Assembly: GCF_001693755.1 (NCBI RefSeq)
Contig: NZ_LYST01000053.1
Span: 1 to 64,000, forward strand
DNA length: 64,000 nucleotides
Direction of reading: 5' to 3'
Source: Gilliamella sp. wkB171
Lineage (GTDB): Bacteria > Pseudomonadota > Gammaproteobacteria > Enterobacterales > Orbaceae
Shown here: one piece after another, positions 27,494 through 39,716 of the stretch
Position numbering within the stretch: the first letter of the stretch is position 1
Layout of the letters: every line of letters begins with the position of its first letter
The notes under the pieces: model-generated
Database searches by the model: none
Told to the model about the DNA's origin: nothing
Seen by the model: only the letters and a program-made list of their open reading frames with translations
Position numbers and translations under genes: made by a program

Positions 27494-30400
27494 TTATTGA
27501 TTGTTGTTTTCTTCCGCTGCAGAGTTAAGTAATTCAGCTAAGTTTGCTGTTGCTTCTTCAGCAGAAACAGTTGTTTGAATGTCATCAGTTGATGGCATTG
27601 CACGTTTACGTAAACGCTCTTTATGGTAAGCATAACCCGTACCAGCCGGAATTAATCGACCAACGATAACGTTTTCTTTCAAGCCTCGTAACTCATCATT
27701 TTTACCAGCAACAGCTGCTTCGGTTAATACGCGAGTTGTTTCTTGGAACGAAGCCGCAGAAATAAACGATTCAGTCGTTAATGATGCTTTAGTAATACCA
27801 AGTAAATCGTGCAAGTAAACAATTGGTTCTTTACCTTGTGCTTCAAGTTCACGGTTGATAATCTTCAAGCGTGACACTTCAAGTTGTTCACCGTCAAGTA
27901 GACGAGAACCACCCGGATGAATAACCGTTGCTTTACGTAACATCTGACGAACAATAACTTCGATGTGTTTGTCATTGATTTTTACACCTTGTAGGCGATA
28001 AACTTCTTGAACTTCGTTAACAATGTAACGAGTTACCGCATTAACACCACGTAAACGTAAAATATCATGTGCTGATTCCGGACCATCTGAAATCACATCA
28101 CCACGTCCAACTTGTTCACCTTCAAATACGTTAAGTTGACGCCATTTTGGAATCATCTCTTCGTATGGATCACTGCCATCTAGTGGCGTGATAATTAAGC
28201 GACGTTTACCTTTGGTCTCTTTACCAAACGAAATAATACCATCGATTTCAGCAAGAATTGCTGGCTCTTTCGGTTTACGCGCTTCAAACAAGTCAGCAAC
28301 GCGTGGTAAACCACCGGTAATATCTTTGGTACCAACAGACGCTTGTGGAATACGTGCAAGGGTATCACCCACATTGATTTCAGCACCATCTTCTAATTGG
28401 ACTAATGCTTTACCAGGTAAGAAGTATTGCGCAAGCATTTCAGTGCCAGCAACATAAATATCATTACCTTTTGCATCCACAATCTTAATTGCCGGACGTA
28501 AATCTTTACCTACCCCAGTACGTTCAGCCACATCTAAAATTGCAATTGATGATAAACCAGTCAATTCGTCAGTTTGACGAGTAATAGTTTGACCATCAAC
28601 CATATCTACAAATTTGACAAAGCCTTTTGCTTCAGAGATAACTGGCATTGTATGTGGATCCCAGTTAGCAACTGTTTCACCAGCATCAACCGCTGCACCA
28701 TTACCTTTTGTTAAAATCGAACCATAAGGAACTTTGTAAGTTTCTTTCATTCGACCCAATTCATCAATAATGGTTAACTCAGCATTACGTGATGTAATAA
28801 CTAGTTTCTTATCTGGGTTAGTTACAAATTTAGCATTGGTTAATTTAATGCTACCTTTGTTTTTAACTTGAACACTCGATTCTGCTGCCGCTCGTGATGC
28901 CGCACCACCGATATGGAACGTACGCATGGTTAACTGTGTACCTGGCTCACCGATTGATTGAGCTGCGATAACACCGATTGCTTCACCTTTGTTAACCAAG
29001 TGACCACGGGCAAGATCACGACCATAACACTTCGCACAAACACCAAAATCAGTATCACACGAAACCACAGAACGAACTTTCACACTATCAACAGATTCAG
29101 CTTCGAGTAAATCACAGTAGCTTTCATCAAGTAATGTGTTACGTGGAATTAGGATATCTGCGCTACCTGGTTTTAATACATCTTCAGCCGTTACACGACC
29201 TAATACACGTTCACGAAGTGGCTCTTTAACATCTCCTCCCTCGATAACTGGTGTCATTACTACGCCTTCTAAGGTGCCACAGTCATCTTCAATAACAACG
29301 AGATCTTGTGCCACATCAACTAAACGACGAGTTAAGTAACCTGAGTTCGCTGTTTTTAATGCGGTATCGGCAAGACCTTTACGCGCACCATGGGTCGAGA
29401 TAAAGTACTGAAGAACGTTCAACCCTTCACGGAAGTTTGCCGTAATTGGAGTTTCGATGATAGAACCATCCGGTTTTGCCATCAAACCACGCATACCTGC
29501 TAACTGACGAATCTGAGCTGCAGAACCACGAGCACCTGAGTCGGCCATCATATAAATGCTGTTAAAAGAAGATTGTACTTCTTCTTTGCCTTCACGGTTA
29601 GTCACTTTTTCAGTTGATAAGTTATCCATCATCGCTTTTGCAACACGTTCATTGGCTGCTGCCCAAATATCGATAACTTTATTATAACGTTCACCAGCAG
29701 TAACTAAACCTGATTGGAACTGTTCTTGAATTTCAGCAACTTCAATTTCAGCTTCATTGATGATTTGCGATTTTTTCGCTGGAATTTCCATATCATCAAT
29801 ACCAACTGATACACCTGAACGAGCAGCATAAGCAAATCCAGTGTACATTATTTGGTCAGCTAAAATGACTGTTTCTTTCATACCTAATTGACGATAACAG
29901 ATATTCAAGATACGAGAGATCGCTTTTTTACCTAGTGGTTGGTTAATCACAGAGAAGCTCATACCTTTCGGCATAATTAACCATAAGATAGCACGACCAA
30001 CTGTAGTATCTACCACAGAGGTTGTTTCTTCCCACTCACCAACACTGTTACGTTGACTTTCGGTAATACGGACCTTAACTTTCGCATGTAGCTCAACAAG
30101 ACCTAAACGATACAGTTTTTCTGCTTCTTTAGGACCAGTTAAAATCATGCCTTCACCTTTCGCATTGACTTTATCACGAGTCATGTAGTAAAGACCTAAT
30201 ACCACGTCCTGAGAAGGAACAATAATAGGCTCACCGCTCGCAGGTGAAAGGATATTGTTGGTTGACATCATCAACGCACGCGCTTCTAATTGTGCTTCTA
30301 ACGTTAATGGTACGTGAACCGCCATTTGGTCACCATCGAAGTCAGCATTGAATGCCGCACAAACTAATGGGTGTAATTGAATCGCTTTACCTTCAATTAG

Positions 30401-31720
30401 AATAGGTTCAAATGCCTGAATACCTAATCTATGTAGTGTCGGTGCACGGTTTAGTAGTACCGGATGCTCACGAATAACTTCATCTAAGATATCCCAAACA
30501 ATTGCATCTTCACGCTCAACCATTTTCTTCGCAGCTTTGATGGTTGTAGCATAGCCACGACGCTCTAATTTACCGTAAATAAATGGTTTGAATAGCTCAA
30601 GTGCCATTTTTTTCGGTAAACCACATTGATGTAATCGTAAGTATGGACCTACAGTAATTACAGAACGACCTGAATAGTCAACACGTTTACCTAATAGGTT
30701 TTGACGGAAACGACCTTGCTTACCTTTGATCATATCGGCAAGTGATTTTAATGGACGTTTGTTTGAACCGGTAATTGCACGACCACGGCGACCATTATCA
30801 AGTAATGCGTCAACAGATTCTTGTAACATACGTTTTTCGTTACGTACAATAATATCCGGTGCAGCTAAGTCTAATAAACGTTTTAAACGGTTATTACGGT
30901 TGATCACTCGACGATATAGATCGTTTAAATCTGATGTTGCAAAACGTCCGCCATCTAGTGGCACTAATGGACGTAAATCGGGTGGCAACACAGGTAATAC
31001 ATTTAAGATCATCCATTCTGGTTTATTTTCTGATTGAATGAATGCTTCAATGATCTTGATTCGTTTAGTTAATTTTTTACGTTTAGTTTCTGAATTCGTC
31101 GTTTCTAGTTCATCACGTAGTGCTTCACATTCCGCTTGCACATCAATATTACGTAATAATTCTTGAATAGCTTCAGCGCCCATACGAGCATCAAATTCAT
31201 CGCCAAACTCTTCTAACGCATCTAAATATTGTTCTTCAGTTAGGATTTGACCACGTTCTAAGTTTGTCATTCCGCCGTCAAGAACCATAAATGATTCAAA
31301 ATAAAGCACACGTTCAATGTCACGAAGTGGCATATCTAATAATAGACCAATACGTGATGGTAATGATTTTAAAAACCAGATATGTGCAGTTGGTGATGCA
31401 AGCTCAATATGCCCCATACGCTCACGACGCACTTTAGCTTGTGTGACTTCAACACCACATTTTTCACAAATTACACCACGATGTTTTAAACGTTTATATT
31501 TTCCACATAAACATTCATAATCTTTAACGGGTCCAAAAATACGCGCACAAAATAATCCATCACGTTCAGGTTTGAACGTACGATAGTTAATTGTTTCAGG
31601 TTTTTTAACTTCACCAAAAGACCATGAACGAATCATATCAGGAGAAGCAAGGCCTATCTTGATAGCATCAAAGTCTTCTGTTTTTGTTTGTGCTTTTAGA
31701 AACTTTAGTAAGTCTTTCAC
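27494..31720 (-). CDS. rpoC: DNA-directed RNA polymerase subunit beta'
   Basis: Largest RNA polymerase subunit; 1408 residues against 1407 in E. coli. The N-terminal zinc site ([20 protein letters not shown], near 70-90), the catalytic NADFDGDQM (near 457-465) binding Mg2+, and the second zinc site ([11 protein letters not shown] near 885-895) are all visible. It starts with the standard [22 protein letters not shown]. It lies 91 bp after rpoB with no terminator between them, consistent with one transcript. Confidence 0.99.
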   Translation of the reverse strand: MKDLLKFLKAQTKTEDFDAIKIGLASPDMIRSWSFGEVKKPETINYRTFKPERDGLFCARIFGPVKDYECLCGKYKRLKHRGVICEKCGVEVTQAKVRRERMGHIELASPTAHIWFLKSLPSRIGLLLDMPLRDIERVLYFESFMVLDGGMTNLERGQILTEEQYLDALEEFGDEFDARMGAEAIQELLRNIDVQAECEALRDELETTNSETKRKKLTKRIKIIEAFIQSENKPEWMILNVLPVLPPDLRPLVPLDGGRFATSDLNDLYRRVINRNNRLKRLLDLAAPDIIVRNEKRMLQESVDALLDNGRRGRAITGSNKRPLKSLADMIKGKQGRFRQNLLGKRVDYSGRSVITVGPYLRLHQCGLPKKMALELFKPFIYGKLERRGYATTIKAAKKMVEREDAIVWDILDEVIREHPVLLNRAPTLHRLGIQAFEPILIEGKAIQLHPLVCAAFNADFDGDQMAVHVPLTLEAQLEARALMMSTNNILSPASGEPIIVPSQDVVLGLYYMTRDKVNAKGEGMILTGPKEAEKLYRLGLVELHAKVKVRITESQRNSVGEWEETTSVVDTTVGRAILWLIMPKGMSFSVINQPLGKKAISRILNICYRQLGMKETVILADQIMYTGFAYAARSGVSVGIDDMEIPAKKSQIINEAEIEVAEIQEQFQSGLVTAGERYNKVIDIWAAANERVAKAMMDNLSTEKVTNREGKEEVQSSFNSIYMMADSGARGSAAQIRQLAGMRGLMAKPDGSIIETPITANFREGLNVLQYFISTHGARKGLADTALKTANSGYLTRRLVDVAQDLVVIEDDCGTLEGVVMTPVIEGGDVKEPLRERVLGRVTAEDVLKPGSADILIPRNTLLDESYCDLLEAESVDSVKVRSVVSCDTDFGVCAKCYGRDLARGHLVNKGEAIGVIAAQSIGEPGTQLTMRTFHIGGAASRAAAESSVQVKNKGSIKLTNAKFVTNPDKKLVITSRNAELTIIDELGRMKETYKVPYGSILTKGNGAAVDAGETVANWDPHTMPVISEAKGFVKFVDMVDGQTITRQTDELTGLSSIAILDVAERTGVGKDLRPAIKIVDAKGNDIYVAGTEMLAQYFLPGKALVQLEDGAEINVGDTLARIPQASVGTKDITGGLPRVADLFEARKPKEPAILAEIDGIISFGKETKGKRRLIITPLDGSDPYEEMIPKWRQLNVFEGEQVGRGDVISDGPESAHDILRLRGVNAVTRYIVNEVQEVYRLQGVKINDKHIEVIVRQMLRKATVIHPGGSRLLDGEQLEVSRLKIINRELEAQGKEPIVYLHDLLGITKASLTTESFISAASFQETTRVLTEAAVAGKNDELRGLKENVIVGRLIPAGTGYAYHKERLRKRAMPSTDDIQTTVSAEEATANLAELLNSAAEENNNQ

Positions 31721-31811
31721 AATTGGCTCCTATGGAGTTAAACCAATTAGATAACTTATTATCGCTAATAAGTTATCCCTATAAATAGAAATCATTTTTA
31801 GTTAGTTAAGA

Positions 31812-34800
31812 TTACTCTTCATCTAACTCGATATTAATACCTAGCGAACGTATCTCTTTTAACAATACATTAAATGATTCTGGGATCGCAGGTTCCATAC
31901 GATGATCGCCATCTACAATATTTTTATACATCTTAGTACGACCGTTTACGTCATCTGATTTAACCGTTAACATTTCTTGTAAGGTATAAGCAGCACCATA
32001 AGCTTCAAGTGCCCATACTTCCATCTCACCGAAACGTTGACCACCAAATTGAGCTTTACCACCCAATGGTTGTTGAGTAACCAGACTGTATGAACCAGTA
32101 GAACGCGCATGCATTTTGTCGTCAACTAAGTGATTTAGTTTCAACATGTACATGTAACCAACCGTTACTGGACGTTCAAATTGTTCACCGGTACGACCAT
32201 CATACAATGTAATTTGACCAGAGGTTGGTAAATCACCCAGTTCAAGCAAAGATTTAATCTCTTGCTCTTTTGCACCGTCAAATACTGGTGTAGCAAGTGG
32301 CATACCATTACGTAAATTTTGCGCTAAAGTCATCACTTCTTGATCGGTAAATTCTGCAACATTAACTTTTTGTGCAGCACCTAAACCAAGGTCATACGCT
32401 TTTTGGATAAATTCACGTAATTTGGCTAACTCTTGTTGTTCTTTTAGCATTGCATCGATCTTCTGACCAATACCTTTTGCCGCCATACCTAAGTGAGTTT
32501 CGAGAATCTGTCCGATGTTCATACGTGATGGAACCCCTAGTGGATTCAACACGATGTCAACTGGACGACCTTTGTCATCATATGGCATATCTTCAATTGG
32601 GTTGATTTTTGAGATAACCCCTTTGTTACCATGACGACCCGCCATCTTATCACCAGGTTGAATTTGACGTTTAACCGCTAAATAAACTTTAACAATTTTG
32701 AGTACGCCAGGTTGTAAATCATCACCTTGCGTAATCTTCATGCGTTTAGCTTCAAGCTTTTTGTTAAACTCAACTTTAATTTCTTCGTGCTGCTCGGCAA
32801 GTTGCTCTAATTGTGCTTGCTTATCTTCATTAGCAATACCAATAGTTAGCCATTTTTCACGTGGCAGAGCATCTAATTTATCTGCTTTGATACCACCTGA
32901 AATTAACACATCACGAATACGTGCAAACAATGCTGCTTCTAAGATTTTAAGTTCTTCAGTCAAATCTTTTCGTGCTTGTTTAAGTTGCATCTCTTCGATT
33001 TCAAGTGCACGTTTATCTTTTTGTACACCATCACGAGTAAAGACTTGAACATCAATAACTGTACCTGAAACACCATTTGGCACACGTAAAGACGTATCTT
33101 TAACATCTGACGCTTTCTCACCGAAAATAGCACGTAGTAATTTCTCTTCTGGTGTTAACTGTGTTTCGCCTTTAGGCGTTACTTTACCAACCAGAATATC
33201 ACCACCTTTTACTTCAGCGCCGATATAAACAATACCAGATTCATCAAGTTTAGAAAGCGCTGCTTCACCCACATTTGGAATATCAGCAGTAATCTCTTCA
33301 GCACCTAATTTAGTGTCACGAGAGACACAAGATAACTCTTGAATATGAATCGAGGTGAAACGGTCATCTTGTACCACTTTTTCAGAAACTAAAATAGAAT
33401 CCTCAAAGTTATAACCATTCCATGGCATAAATGCCACGCGCATATTTTGACCAAGTGCTAACTCGCCTAAATCGGTTGATGGACCGTCTGCAAGCACATC
33501 GCCACGCTCAACTTTTTCACCTAACTCCACGCATGGAATTTGGTTAATACAAGTATTTTGGTTAGAACGGGTATATTTCGTTAAGTTATAAATATCAATC
33601 CCTGTTTCACCGGCATACATTTCGTCAGCATTGACATTGATTACGATACGTGATGCATCAACATATTGAACAGTACCACCACGACGAGCAACAGCCGTTA
33701 CACCTGAGTCAACCGCAACTGCACGTTCCATACCTGTACCAACAAATGGTTTTTCCGCTTTTAATGTCGGTACTGCTTGACGTTGCATGTTTGCACCCAT
33801 CAAAGCACGGTTCGCATCGTCATGTTCCAAGAATGGAATTAATGACGCACCAACAGAAACGATTTGTTGTGTCGAAACGTCCATATAATGAACTTGTTCA
33901 GGGCTGTATAAACCAGATTCACCATTTAAACGACAAGTCACTAAATCTTCTTTAAAACGACCATCATCATCTAAATTTGAGTTTGCCTGTGCAATAACAA
34001 ATTCACTTTCATCGATTGCTGATAAATAGTTAATCTCATCAGTTACAATACCGTCAATCACTCGGCGATATGGCGTTTCTAAGAATCCATACTCATTAGT
34101 ACGAGCATACACCGCCAATGAGTTAATCAAACCAATGTTTGGACCTTCAGGTGTTTCAATCGGACAAACACGACCATAGTGAGTTGGATGTACGTCACGC
34201 ACCTCAAAGCCAGCACGTTCACGCGTTAAACCACCAGGGCCTAATGCTGAAATACGACGTTTATGCGTAATTTCAGATAATGGATTGTTTTGATCCATAA
34301 ACTGCGATAATTGGCTAGAACCAAAGAACTCTCGAATTGCCGCTGAAATTGGTTTAGCATTAATCATATCTTGTGGCATTAATGAATCAAGATCGCCTAG
34401 CGATAAACGCTCTTTTACGGCTCGCTCAACACGCACTAAACCAATACGGAATTGGTTTTCTGCCATTTCACCAACACTACGAATACGACGATTACCTAAA
34501 TGGTCGATATCATCCACTTCGCCGTGACCATTACGGATAGCGATAAGTTTCTTCATGACATCAACGATATCGCCTTTGGTTAACACACTTTCGCCTTCGA
34601 TATCATCTCGTCCTAAAGAACGATTGAACTTCATGCGTCCAACGGCGGATAAGTCATAACGTTCGTCAGAGAAGAATAGATTATCAAATAGTGCTTCGGC
34701 TGCTTCTTTTGTTGGTGGCTCACCAGGGCGCATCATACGATAAATTTCAACTAATGCACCTAAACGGTCACGAGTTGAATCAACATTTAATGTTTCAGAA

Positions 34801-35840
34801 ATGAATGCACCATGATCTAAATCATTGGTAAATAATGTTTCAATTTTTTTATGGCCAGCATTGGTTAATTCAAGCAATAGCTCCAACGAAATTGGCGTGT
34901 TAGCAAAAGCAATAACTTCACCAGTCTCTTCATTAACATAATTTTTTGCTAATACTTTATTAACGATATATTCAACTGGTACATCAATCTTAGTTACTTT
35001 ATCTTTTTCTAGTTCACGAATGTGGCGTGCGGTTATACGACGGCCTTTTTCAGCATAAACTTTACCTTTTGATTCAATATCAAACAAGGCTGTTTCACCA
35101 CGTAAACGCTCGGGAACTAGATCCATTTTTAATTTTGATTTGCCAACTTCAAAAATAGTTTTTTCAAAGAAGATATCTAAAATTTCTTCGGTTTCATAAC
35201 CAAGCGCTCGTAAAATAATTGTCGCTGGAAGTTTACGACGACGGTCAATACGAGCAAAAAGATTGTCTTTTGGATCAAATTCGAAATCAAGCCAAGAGCC
35301 ACGATAAGGAATAATCCGCGCATTATATAAAACTTTACCAGAAGAGTGTGTTTTACCTTTATCACTATCAAAGAACACACCCGGACTACGATGTAATTGT
35401 GAAACGATAACACGTTCAGTGCCGTTAATCACAAATGTACCATTATCCGTCATTAAAGGAATTTCGCCCATATAGACGTCTTGCTCTTTAATATCTTTAA
35501 CTGTTCCTTCTGGCGCATCTTTATCATAAATAACTAAACGTAATTTAACGCGCAACGGTGCTGAGTAAGTGATCCCTCTAATTTGACATTCTTTAACATC
35601 AAACACAGGTTCGCCCATTTTAAAGCTCACGTATTGTAACTCAGCGTTACCACTATAACTTTTTATCGGAAATATTGAACGAAAAGCGGCTTCTAAGCCA
35701 TACTGACCTTCTGGATCTTGCTCAATAAATTTCTGGAACGAATCAAGTTGAATAGAAAGAAGATACGGTATATCCAAGACTTGTGGACGTTTACCAAAAT
35801 TCTTACGAATTCGTTTTTTCTCGGTATAAGAGTAAACCAT
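31812..35840 (-). CDS. rpoB: DNA-directed RNA polymerase subunit beta
   Basis: Catalytic beta subunit; 1342 residues, identical in length to E. coli. The rifampicin-binding cluster around [20 protein letters not shown] is wild type in appearance, and [20 protein letters not shown], the [13 protein letters not shown] active-site segment and the C-terminal clamp region are present. It follows rplL after 250 bp that contain an attenuator hairpin, as in E. coli. Confidence 0.99.
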   Translation of the reverse strand: MVYSYTEKKRIRKNFGKRPQVLDIPYLLSIQLDSFQKFIEQDPEGQYGLEAAFRSIFPIKSYSGNAELQYVSFKMGEPVFDVKECQIRGITYSAPLRVKLRLVIYDKDAPEGTVKDIKEQDVYMGEIPLMTDNGTFVINGTERVIVSQLHRSPGVFFDSDKGKTHSSGKVLYNARIIPYRGSWLDFEFDPKDNLFARIDRRRKLPATIILRALGYETEEILDIFFEKTIFEVGKSKLKMDLVPERLRGETALFDIESKGKVYAEKGRRITARHIRELEKDKVTKIDVPVEYIVNKVLAKNYVNEETGEVIAFANTPISLELLLELTNAGHKKIETLFTNDLDHGAFISETLNVDSTRDRLGALVEIYRMMRPGEPPTKEAAEALFDNLFFSDERYDLSAVGRMKFNRSLGRDDIEGESVLTKGDIVDVMKKLIAIRNGHGEVDDIDHLGNRRIRSVGEMAENQFRIGLVRVERAVKERLSLGDLDSLMPQDMINAKPISAAIREFFGSSQLSQFMDQNNPLSEITHKRRISALGPGGLTRERAGFEVRDVHPTHYGRVCPIETPEGPNIGLINSLAVYARTNEYGFLETPYRRVIDGIVTDEINYLSAIDESEFVIAQANSNLDDDGRFKEDLVTCRLNGESGLYSPEQVHYMDVSTQQIVSVGASLIPFLEHDDANRALMGANMQRQAVPTLKAEKPFVGTGMERAVAVDSGVTAVARRGGTVQYVDASRIVINVNADEMYAGETGIDIYNLTKYTRSNQNTCINQIPCVELGEKVERGDVLADGPSTDLGELALGQNMRVAFMPWNGYNFEDSILVSEKVVQDDRFTSIHIQELSCVSRDTKLGAEEITADIPNVGEAALSKLDESGIVYIGAEVKGGDILVGKVTPKGETQLTPEEKLLRAIFGEKASDVKDTSLRVPNGVSGTVIDVQVFTRDGVQKDKRALEIEEMQLKQARKDLTEELKILEAALFARIRDVLISGGIKADKLDALPREKWLTIGIANEDKQAQLEQLAEQHEEIKVEFNKKLEAKRMKITQGDDLQPGVLKIVKVYLAVKRQIQPGDKMAGRHGNKGVISKINPIEDMPYDDKGRPVDIVLNPLGVPSRMNIGQILETHLGMAAKGIGQKIDAMLKEQQELAKLREFIQKAYDLGLGAAQKVNVAEFTDQEVMTLAQNLRNGMPLATPVFDGAKEQEIKSLLELGDLPTSGQITLYDGRTGEQFERPVTVGYMYMLKLNHLVDDKMHARSTGSYSLVTQQPLGGKAQFGGQRFGEMEVWALEAYGAAYTLQEMLTVKSDDVNGRTKMYKNIVDGDHRMEPAIPESFNVLLKEIRSLGINIELDEE

Positions 35841-36039
35841 TAGTTCCTCAACTTGCTTATCTGCTATTTTAGCATGATTAAATATTCATCAGGGGTATTA
35901 CTATCTATCAAATAAGAACGCCTGACACCTCATCGAAAATATCTATAAATATCAATTGATTAGGCTTAATAAATATACTATTTCTTTATTACTTTTTATT
36001 GATAGTCTTCAAATAAAATTCTTTGACTTTTTACAGCGC

Positions 36040-36068
36040 AAAAAGGCTGGAGGTAAAAACCCCCAGCC
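36040..36068 (-). terminator. Attenuator hairpin between rplL and rpoB
   Basis: On the minus strand a 9-bp stem with one G-U pair (GGCTGGGGG / CCTCCAGCC) and a 6-nt loop lies just after rplL and is followed by TTTTTGCGC. E. coli has a partial terminator at the same place that makes ribosomal-protein mRNA more abundant than rpoBC mRNA. The same role is inferred here. Confidence 0.8.
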
Positions 36069-36090
36069 ACTTAGCTTACAATTGATAAAC

Positions 36091-36459
36091 TTATTTAAGT
36101 TCGACAACTGCACCAGATTCTTCAAGTGCCTTTTTAAGTTCATCTGCATCAGCTTTGCTAACGCCTTCTTTAACTGTTGCTGGAGCTGATTCAACAAGAT
36201 CTTTCGCTTCTTTTAAGCCTAAACCTGTTGCACCACGAACCGCTTTGATAACAGCTACTTTGTTAGCGCCAACATCTTTTAAGATTACATCAAATTCAGT
36301 TTTTTCTTCTGCTGCTTCAGCTGGACCAGCTGCTGCAACTGCTACAGCTGCCGCTGCAGAAACGCCAAATTTTTCTTCCATCATTGATACAAGTTCAACA
36401 ACATCCATTACAGACATTTCAGCAACTGCATCTAAAATTTGTTCTTTAGTGATAGACAT
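36091..36459 (-). CDS. rplL: 50S ribosomal protein L7/L12
   Basis: Stalk protein that recruits elongation factors; 122 residues from the MSITKEQIL start (E. coli 121). That ATG is preferred because GGGAAA precedes it at suitable spacing; an in-frame ATG five codons upstream lacks a ribosome site. An alanine-rich hinge (about residues 37-52) and the C-terminal [20 protein letters not shown]...[13 protein letters not shown] domain are typical. It is 60 bp downstream of rplJ. Confidence 0.97.
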   Translation of the reverse strand: MSITKEQILDAVAEMSVMDVVELVSMMEEKFGVSAAAAVAVAAAGPAEAAEEKTEFDVILKDVGANKVAVIKAVRGATGLGLKEAKDLVESAPATVKEGVSKADADELKKALEESGAVVELK

Positions 36460-36518
36460 AATATAGTTTCCCAAATTTACAATTTTTTAATTAATAATAT
36501 TCACAATCACACTGCCAA

Positions 36519-37016
36519 TTAAGCAGCTTGTTTTTGATCGCGAACTGCTGCAAGAGTACGAACCAATTTGCCAGCTGCGGCTTCTTTCATGGTTGACATC
36601 AAGCGAGCTAATGCTTCTTCATAAGTAGGTAATGTTGCTAAGCGATCAATGTTCGCTGCAGTAATCAACTCACCTTCAAAGGCTGCGGCTTTAATCTCAA
36701 ATTTTTCATTTTCTTTTGCAAACGCTTTAAAAATACGCGCAGCAGCACCTGGGTGCTCATTTGAAAATGCAATAAGAGTTGGACCAACAAACGCATCTTT
36801 TAAGCACTCGTATTGAGTTCCCTCAACAACGCGGCGTAATAGGGTGTTACGAACAACACGCATATAAACACCCGCTTCACGAGCAGATTTACGTAATGCA
36901 GTCATTTTTTCTACAGTTACGCCACGAGAATCAGCAACAACTGCAGATAGCGCACCTTTGGCGATTTCATTAACTTCAGCAACAATTTCTTGTTTATTTT
37001 GAAGATTTAGTGCCAT
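36519..37016 (-). CDS. rplJ: 50S ribosomal protein L10
   Basis: Base of the ribosomal stalk, binding L7/L12 dimers through its C-terminal helix. Length 165 equals E. coli. The start [22 protein letters not shown] and the [22 protein letters not shown] region are characteristic. It is preceded by a long structured leader at which the L10-L7/L12 complex is expected to repress translation. Confidence 0.97.
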   Translation of the reverse strand: MALNLQNKQEIVAEVNEIAKGALSAVVADSRGVTVEKMTALRKSAREAGVYMRVVRNTLLRRVVEGTQYECLKDAFVGPTLIAFSNEHPGAAARIFKAFAKENEKFEIKAAAFEGELITAANIDRLATLPTYEEALARLMSTMKEAAAGKLVRTLAAVRDQKQAA

Positions 37017-37065
37017 TGGTATTGCTCCTGGATTATATACTAGGCAAAGCCTAGACTTATTTTAA

Positions 37066-37216
37066 CTAACTACACATGTAGCTAGCACAACCACGATGAG
37101 CAGAATCCCTCTATTATATCTTATCAGGTTCTGTCACCGTCTACGTAGGAAGATTAAGTAATTAAATATCAATTACACCTACGGTCTTGGACGGGGTCTG
37201 GTTAAGGCCAGACACC
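37066..37216 (-). promoter_or_regulatory. L10 (rplJ) ribosomal protein leader
   Basis: The rplA-rplJ gap on the minus strand carries the conserved L10-leader segments CCAGACCCCGTCCAAGACCG, CTACGTAGACGGTGACAGAA and GATTCTGCTCATCGTGG, nearly as in E. coli. Translational feedback by L10-L12 is established for this element. A further small hairpin (GTCTAGGCTTTGCCTAG) lies next to the ribosome site at 37035-37054. Boundaries are approximate. Confidence 0.85.
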
Positions 37217-37228
37217 AACCGATTTTTT

Positions 37229-37252
37229 GTTTAATTATCGAAATAATTAAAC
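37229..37252 (-). terminator. UUCG hairpin at the rplA stop codon
   Basis: A 10-bp AT-rich stem with a TTCG tetraloop (minus strand) begins at the end of rplA. No T tract follows, so it is more likely a processing or stability hairpin than a full terminator before the L10 leader. Confidence 0.45.
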
Positions 37253-37948
37253 TGTTGCGTTCAATGTTGCTTGATCGATAGCAACACCTGCGCCCATTGT
37301 AGTAGATAGGCTAACTTTCTTCACAAATACACCTTTAGCAGATGCAGGTTTTGCTCGTTTTAACGCAACAAGTAATGCTTCTAAATTTTCTTTAAGTTTA
37401 TCTGCATCAAAGTCAGCTTTACCGATAGTGGTATGGATAATACCATTTTTATCATTACGGTAACGGATTTGACCAGCTTTAGCATTTTTCACTGCTTCAG
37501 CAACGTTAGGCGTTACAGTACCCACTTTAGGGTTTGGCATTAAACCACGAGGCCCTAAAATTTGACCTAATTGACCAACAACACGCATCGCGTCTGGTGA
37601 TGCGATAACGACGTCAAAATTCATTTCGCCTTTTTTGATTTGATCAGCTAGATCGTCCATACCCACTAATTCAGCACCCGCTTCTTTAGCGGCATCAGCG
37701 TTTGCACCTTGAGTAAAGACTGCAACACGAATACTACGGCCAGTTCCGTGTGGAAGTACAATTGCACCACGTACGTTTTGGTCTGATTTACGTGAATCAA
37801 TACCTAAATTAACTGCAACATCAACGCTTTCTGTAAATTTAGCAGTTGCTAGTTCTTTTAATAAAGCAATTGCTTCGTTGATATCATATTGTTTAGTCGC
37901 ATTCACTTTTTCGCGGATAAGTTTAGCTTTTTTAGATAGTTTAGCCAT
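37247..37948 (-). CDS. rplA: 50S ribosomal protein L1
   Basis: Binds 23S rRNA at the L1 stalk; in E. coli it also represses its own rplKA mRNA. The 233 residues match the family (E. coli 234). The signature [25 protein letters not shown] is found near residues 123-147. It starts 3 bp after rplK, indicating translational coupling. Confidence 0.98.
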   Translation of the reverse strand: MAKLSKKAKLIREKVNATKQYDINEAIALLKELATAKFTESVDVAVNLGIDSRKSDQNVRGAIVLPHGTGRSIRVAVFTQGANADAAKEAGAELVGMDDLADQIKKGEMNFDVVIASPDAMRVVGQLGQILGPRGLMPNPKVGTVTPNVAEAVKNAKAGQIRYRNDKNGIIHTTIGKADFDADKLKENLEALLVALKRAKPASAKGVFVKKVSLSTTMGAGVAIDQATLNATV

Positions 37949-37951
37949 GAA

Positions 37952-38380
37952 TTAACCCTCCACTTCCAAGCCCATTGAACGTGCAGTTCCTTCAATAGAA
38001 CGCATCATCGTTTCAATGGTAGCACCATTCATATCTGCAGCTTTTAATTCAGCGATTTCGCGAATTTGCGCACTTGTTACTTTACCTACTTTTTTCTTGT
38101 TAGGTTCGCCAGAACCAGACTTGATTTTAGCAGCTTTCTTTAATAATACTGCCGCAGGTGGAGTTTTAGTAACAAAAGTAAATGAACGATCAGAATAGAC
38201 TGTAATAACAACAGGAATAGGTAAACCTTTTTCCATGCTTTCTGTTTTAGCGTTGAAAGCTTTACAGAATTCCATAATATTAACACCGTGTTGACCAAGT
38301 GCTGGACCAACTGGTGGACTAGGATTTGCTGCACCAGCTGCAACTTGCAACTTGATGTAAGCTTGTACTTTTTTTGCCAT
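37952..38380 (-). CDS. rplK: 50S ribosomal protein L11
   Basis: Part of the GTPase-associated centre and needed for RelA activation. Length 142 equals E. coli. The start [20 protein letters not shown] with the proline-rich [20 protein letters not shown] is diagnostic. It is the first gene of the rplKAJL-rpoBC series here. The gene immediately upstream is fbaA, not nusG, and a good promoter precedes rplK. Confidence 0.98.
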   Translation of the reverse strand: MAKKVQAYIKLQVAAGAANPSPPVGPALGQHGVNIMEFCKAFNAKTESMEKGLPIPVVITVYSDRSFTFVTKTPPAAVLLKKAAKIKSGSGEPNKKKVGKVTSAQIREIAELKAADMNGATIETMMRSIEGTARSMGLEVEG

Positions 38381-38455
38381 TTTTAGTTTCCTTTTCTCGG
38401 GTGCAAACGCCTCTATTAATAAATAGACAGCTCCCCTAAGTTAAATGAGGGCAGA

Positions 38456-38484
38456 ATTATCCTACAATCGATTAATAAATGCAA
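38456..38484 (-). promoter_or_regulatory. Promoter of the rplKAJL-rpoBC operon
   Basis: Minus strand: -35 TTGCAT (38479-38484) and -10 GATAAT (38456-38461) separated by exactly 17 bp, about 75 bp before the rplK ATG. A terminator for fbaA lies just upstream, so this promoter probably starts the ribosomal protein and RNA polymerase transcript. Confidence 0.7.
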
Positions 38485-38501
38485 GATTTATTTATTACAC
38501 A

Positions 38502-38533
38502 TAAAAAGTAGGCGATGTTTACCGCCTACTTTT
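38502..38533 (-). terminator. fbaA terminator
   Basis: An 11-bp stem (AAAAGTAGGCG / CGCCTACTTTT) with an 8-nt loop about 26 bp after the fbaA stop, followed on the minus strand by TTTTTATG. It insulates the rplK promoter from fbaA transcription. Confidence 0.85.
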
Positions 38534-38558
38534 ATTTAATAACAATATTATTTGAGAA

Positions 38559-39638
38559 TTAAAGTACATTAATTGCATTGAGTTCTTTAAACGCAAGTTC
38601 TAAACGTGCAACTAATGATTCTTGTCCTTTACGTAACCATACACGTGGATCGTAATATTTTTTATTAGGTGCATCAGGCCCTTCTGGGTTGCCTAATTGA
38701 CCTTGTAAATATGCTTCGTTGGCTTTGTAATAATCTAAAATACCAGCCCAGTTTGCCCATTGCGTATCAGTATCGATATTCATTTTAACAACACCGTAAC
38801 TGACTGCTTCAGCAATTTCTTCAGGAGTAGAGCCTGAACCACCATGGAATACAAAATTCAATGATTTTTCAGGTAAACTGAATTTTTCAGAAACATATTT
38901 TTGTGAATTATCAAGAATTTTTGGTGTTAACTTAACATTTCCTGGTTTATATACACCATGAACATTACCAAATGATGCTGCAATAGTAAAACGTGGACTA
39001 ATTGCACTTAGACGCTCATAAGCATAAGCGACATCTTCTGGTTGAGTATAAAGTGCTGAACTATCCATATGGCTATTATCAACACCATCTTCTTCACCAC
39101 CAGTACAACCAAGTTCCAACTCTAATGTCATTTTCATTGCTGACATACGAGCAAGATATTGGCAACAAATATCAATATTGTCTTTTAAAGTTTCTTCTGA
39201 TAGATCGATCATGTGAGAAGAAAATAGTGGTTTACCCGTTTTAGCAAAATGCGTTTCGCCAGCATCAAGTAACCCATCAACCCAAGGCAGTAATTTTTTC
39301 GCACAGTGATCGGTATGAACAATCACTGGCACACCATATTTTTCAGCCATTAAATGCACATGTTTAGCACCAGATACAGCACCTAACACTGCACATTCTT
39401 GACCTTCAAGTTTTAAACCTTTACCCGCAATAAATTGTGCACCGCCATTAGAAAATTGCACAATAACAGGTGAACCAACTTTAGCTGCTGTTTCAATAAC
39501 CGCATTGATTGTATTAGTGTCAACACAGTTTACAGCTGGTAATGCAAAATTATTTTCACGTGCAATTTGAAATACTTTTTGCACATCATCACCAGTTACA
39601 ACACCTGGTTTAACAACATCAGAAATCTTTGTAGCCAT
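38559..39638 (-). CDS. fbaA: Fructose-bisphosphate aldolase, class II
   Basis: Zinc-dependent glycolytic aldolase that cleaves fructose-1,6-bisphosphate. Length 359 equals E. coli FbaA. The zinc ligand region VIVHTDHCAKKLLPW (near residue 107-121), ELELGCTGGEEDGVD, NVHGVYKPG and VFHGGSGS motifs are intact. It is downstream of pgk in the same direction, as in E. coli (pgk-fbaA), with a terminator between them. Confidence 0.98.
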   Translation of the reverse strand: MATKISDVVKPGVVTGDDVQKVFQIARENNFALPAVNCVDTNTINAVIETAAKVGSPVIVQFSNGGAQFIAGKGLKLEGQECAVLGAVSGAKHVHLMAEKYGVPVIVHTDHCAKKLLPWVDGLLDAGETHFAKTGKPLFSSHMIDLSEETLKDNIDICCQYLARMSAMKMTLELELGCTGGEEDGVDNSHMDSSALYTQPEDVAYAYERLSAISPRFTIAASFGNVHGVYKPGNVKLTPKILDNSQKYVSEKFSLPEKSLNFVFHGGSGSTPEEIAEAVSYGVVKMNIDTDTQWANWAGILDYYKANEAYLQGQLGNPEGPDAPNKKYYDPRVWLRKGQESLVARLELAFKELNAINVL

Positions 39639-39670
39639 TTTATTACCTATTAAATTTATTTATATAAAAA

Positions 39671-39703
39671 GTAAAAGGATGAGTGATTGGCTCATCCTTT
39701 TTT
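39671..39703 (-). terminator. Terminator between pgk and fbaA
   Basis: A perfect stem of about 11 bp (AAAAGGATGAG / CTCATCCTTTT) with a 7-nt loop, 15-45 bp after the pgk stop. The minus strand shows T-rich sequence afterwards. It should reduce pgk read-through into fbaA. Confidence 0.8.
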
Positions 39704-39716
39704 ATTAAATGTCTTA

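Noticed and set aside
33650-33955. 101-codon plus-strand open frame inside rpoB
   Set aside because: His/Gln-rich antisense frame within a conserved essential gene; no independent support.
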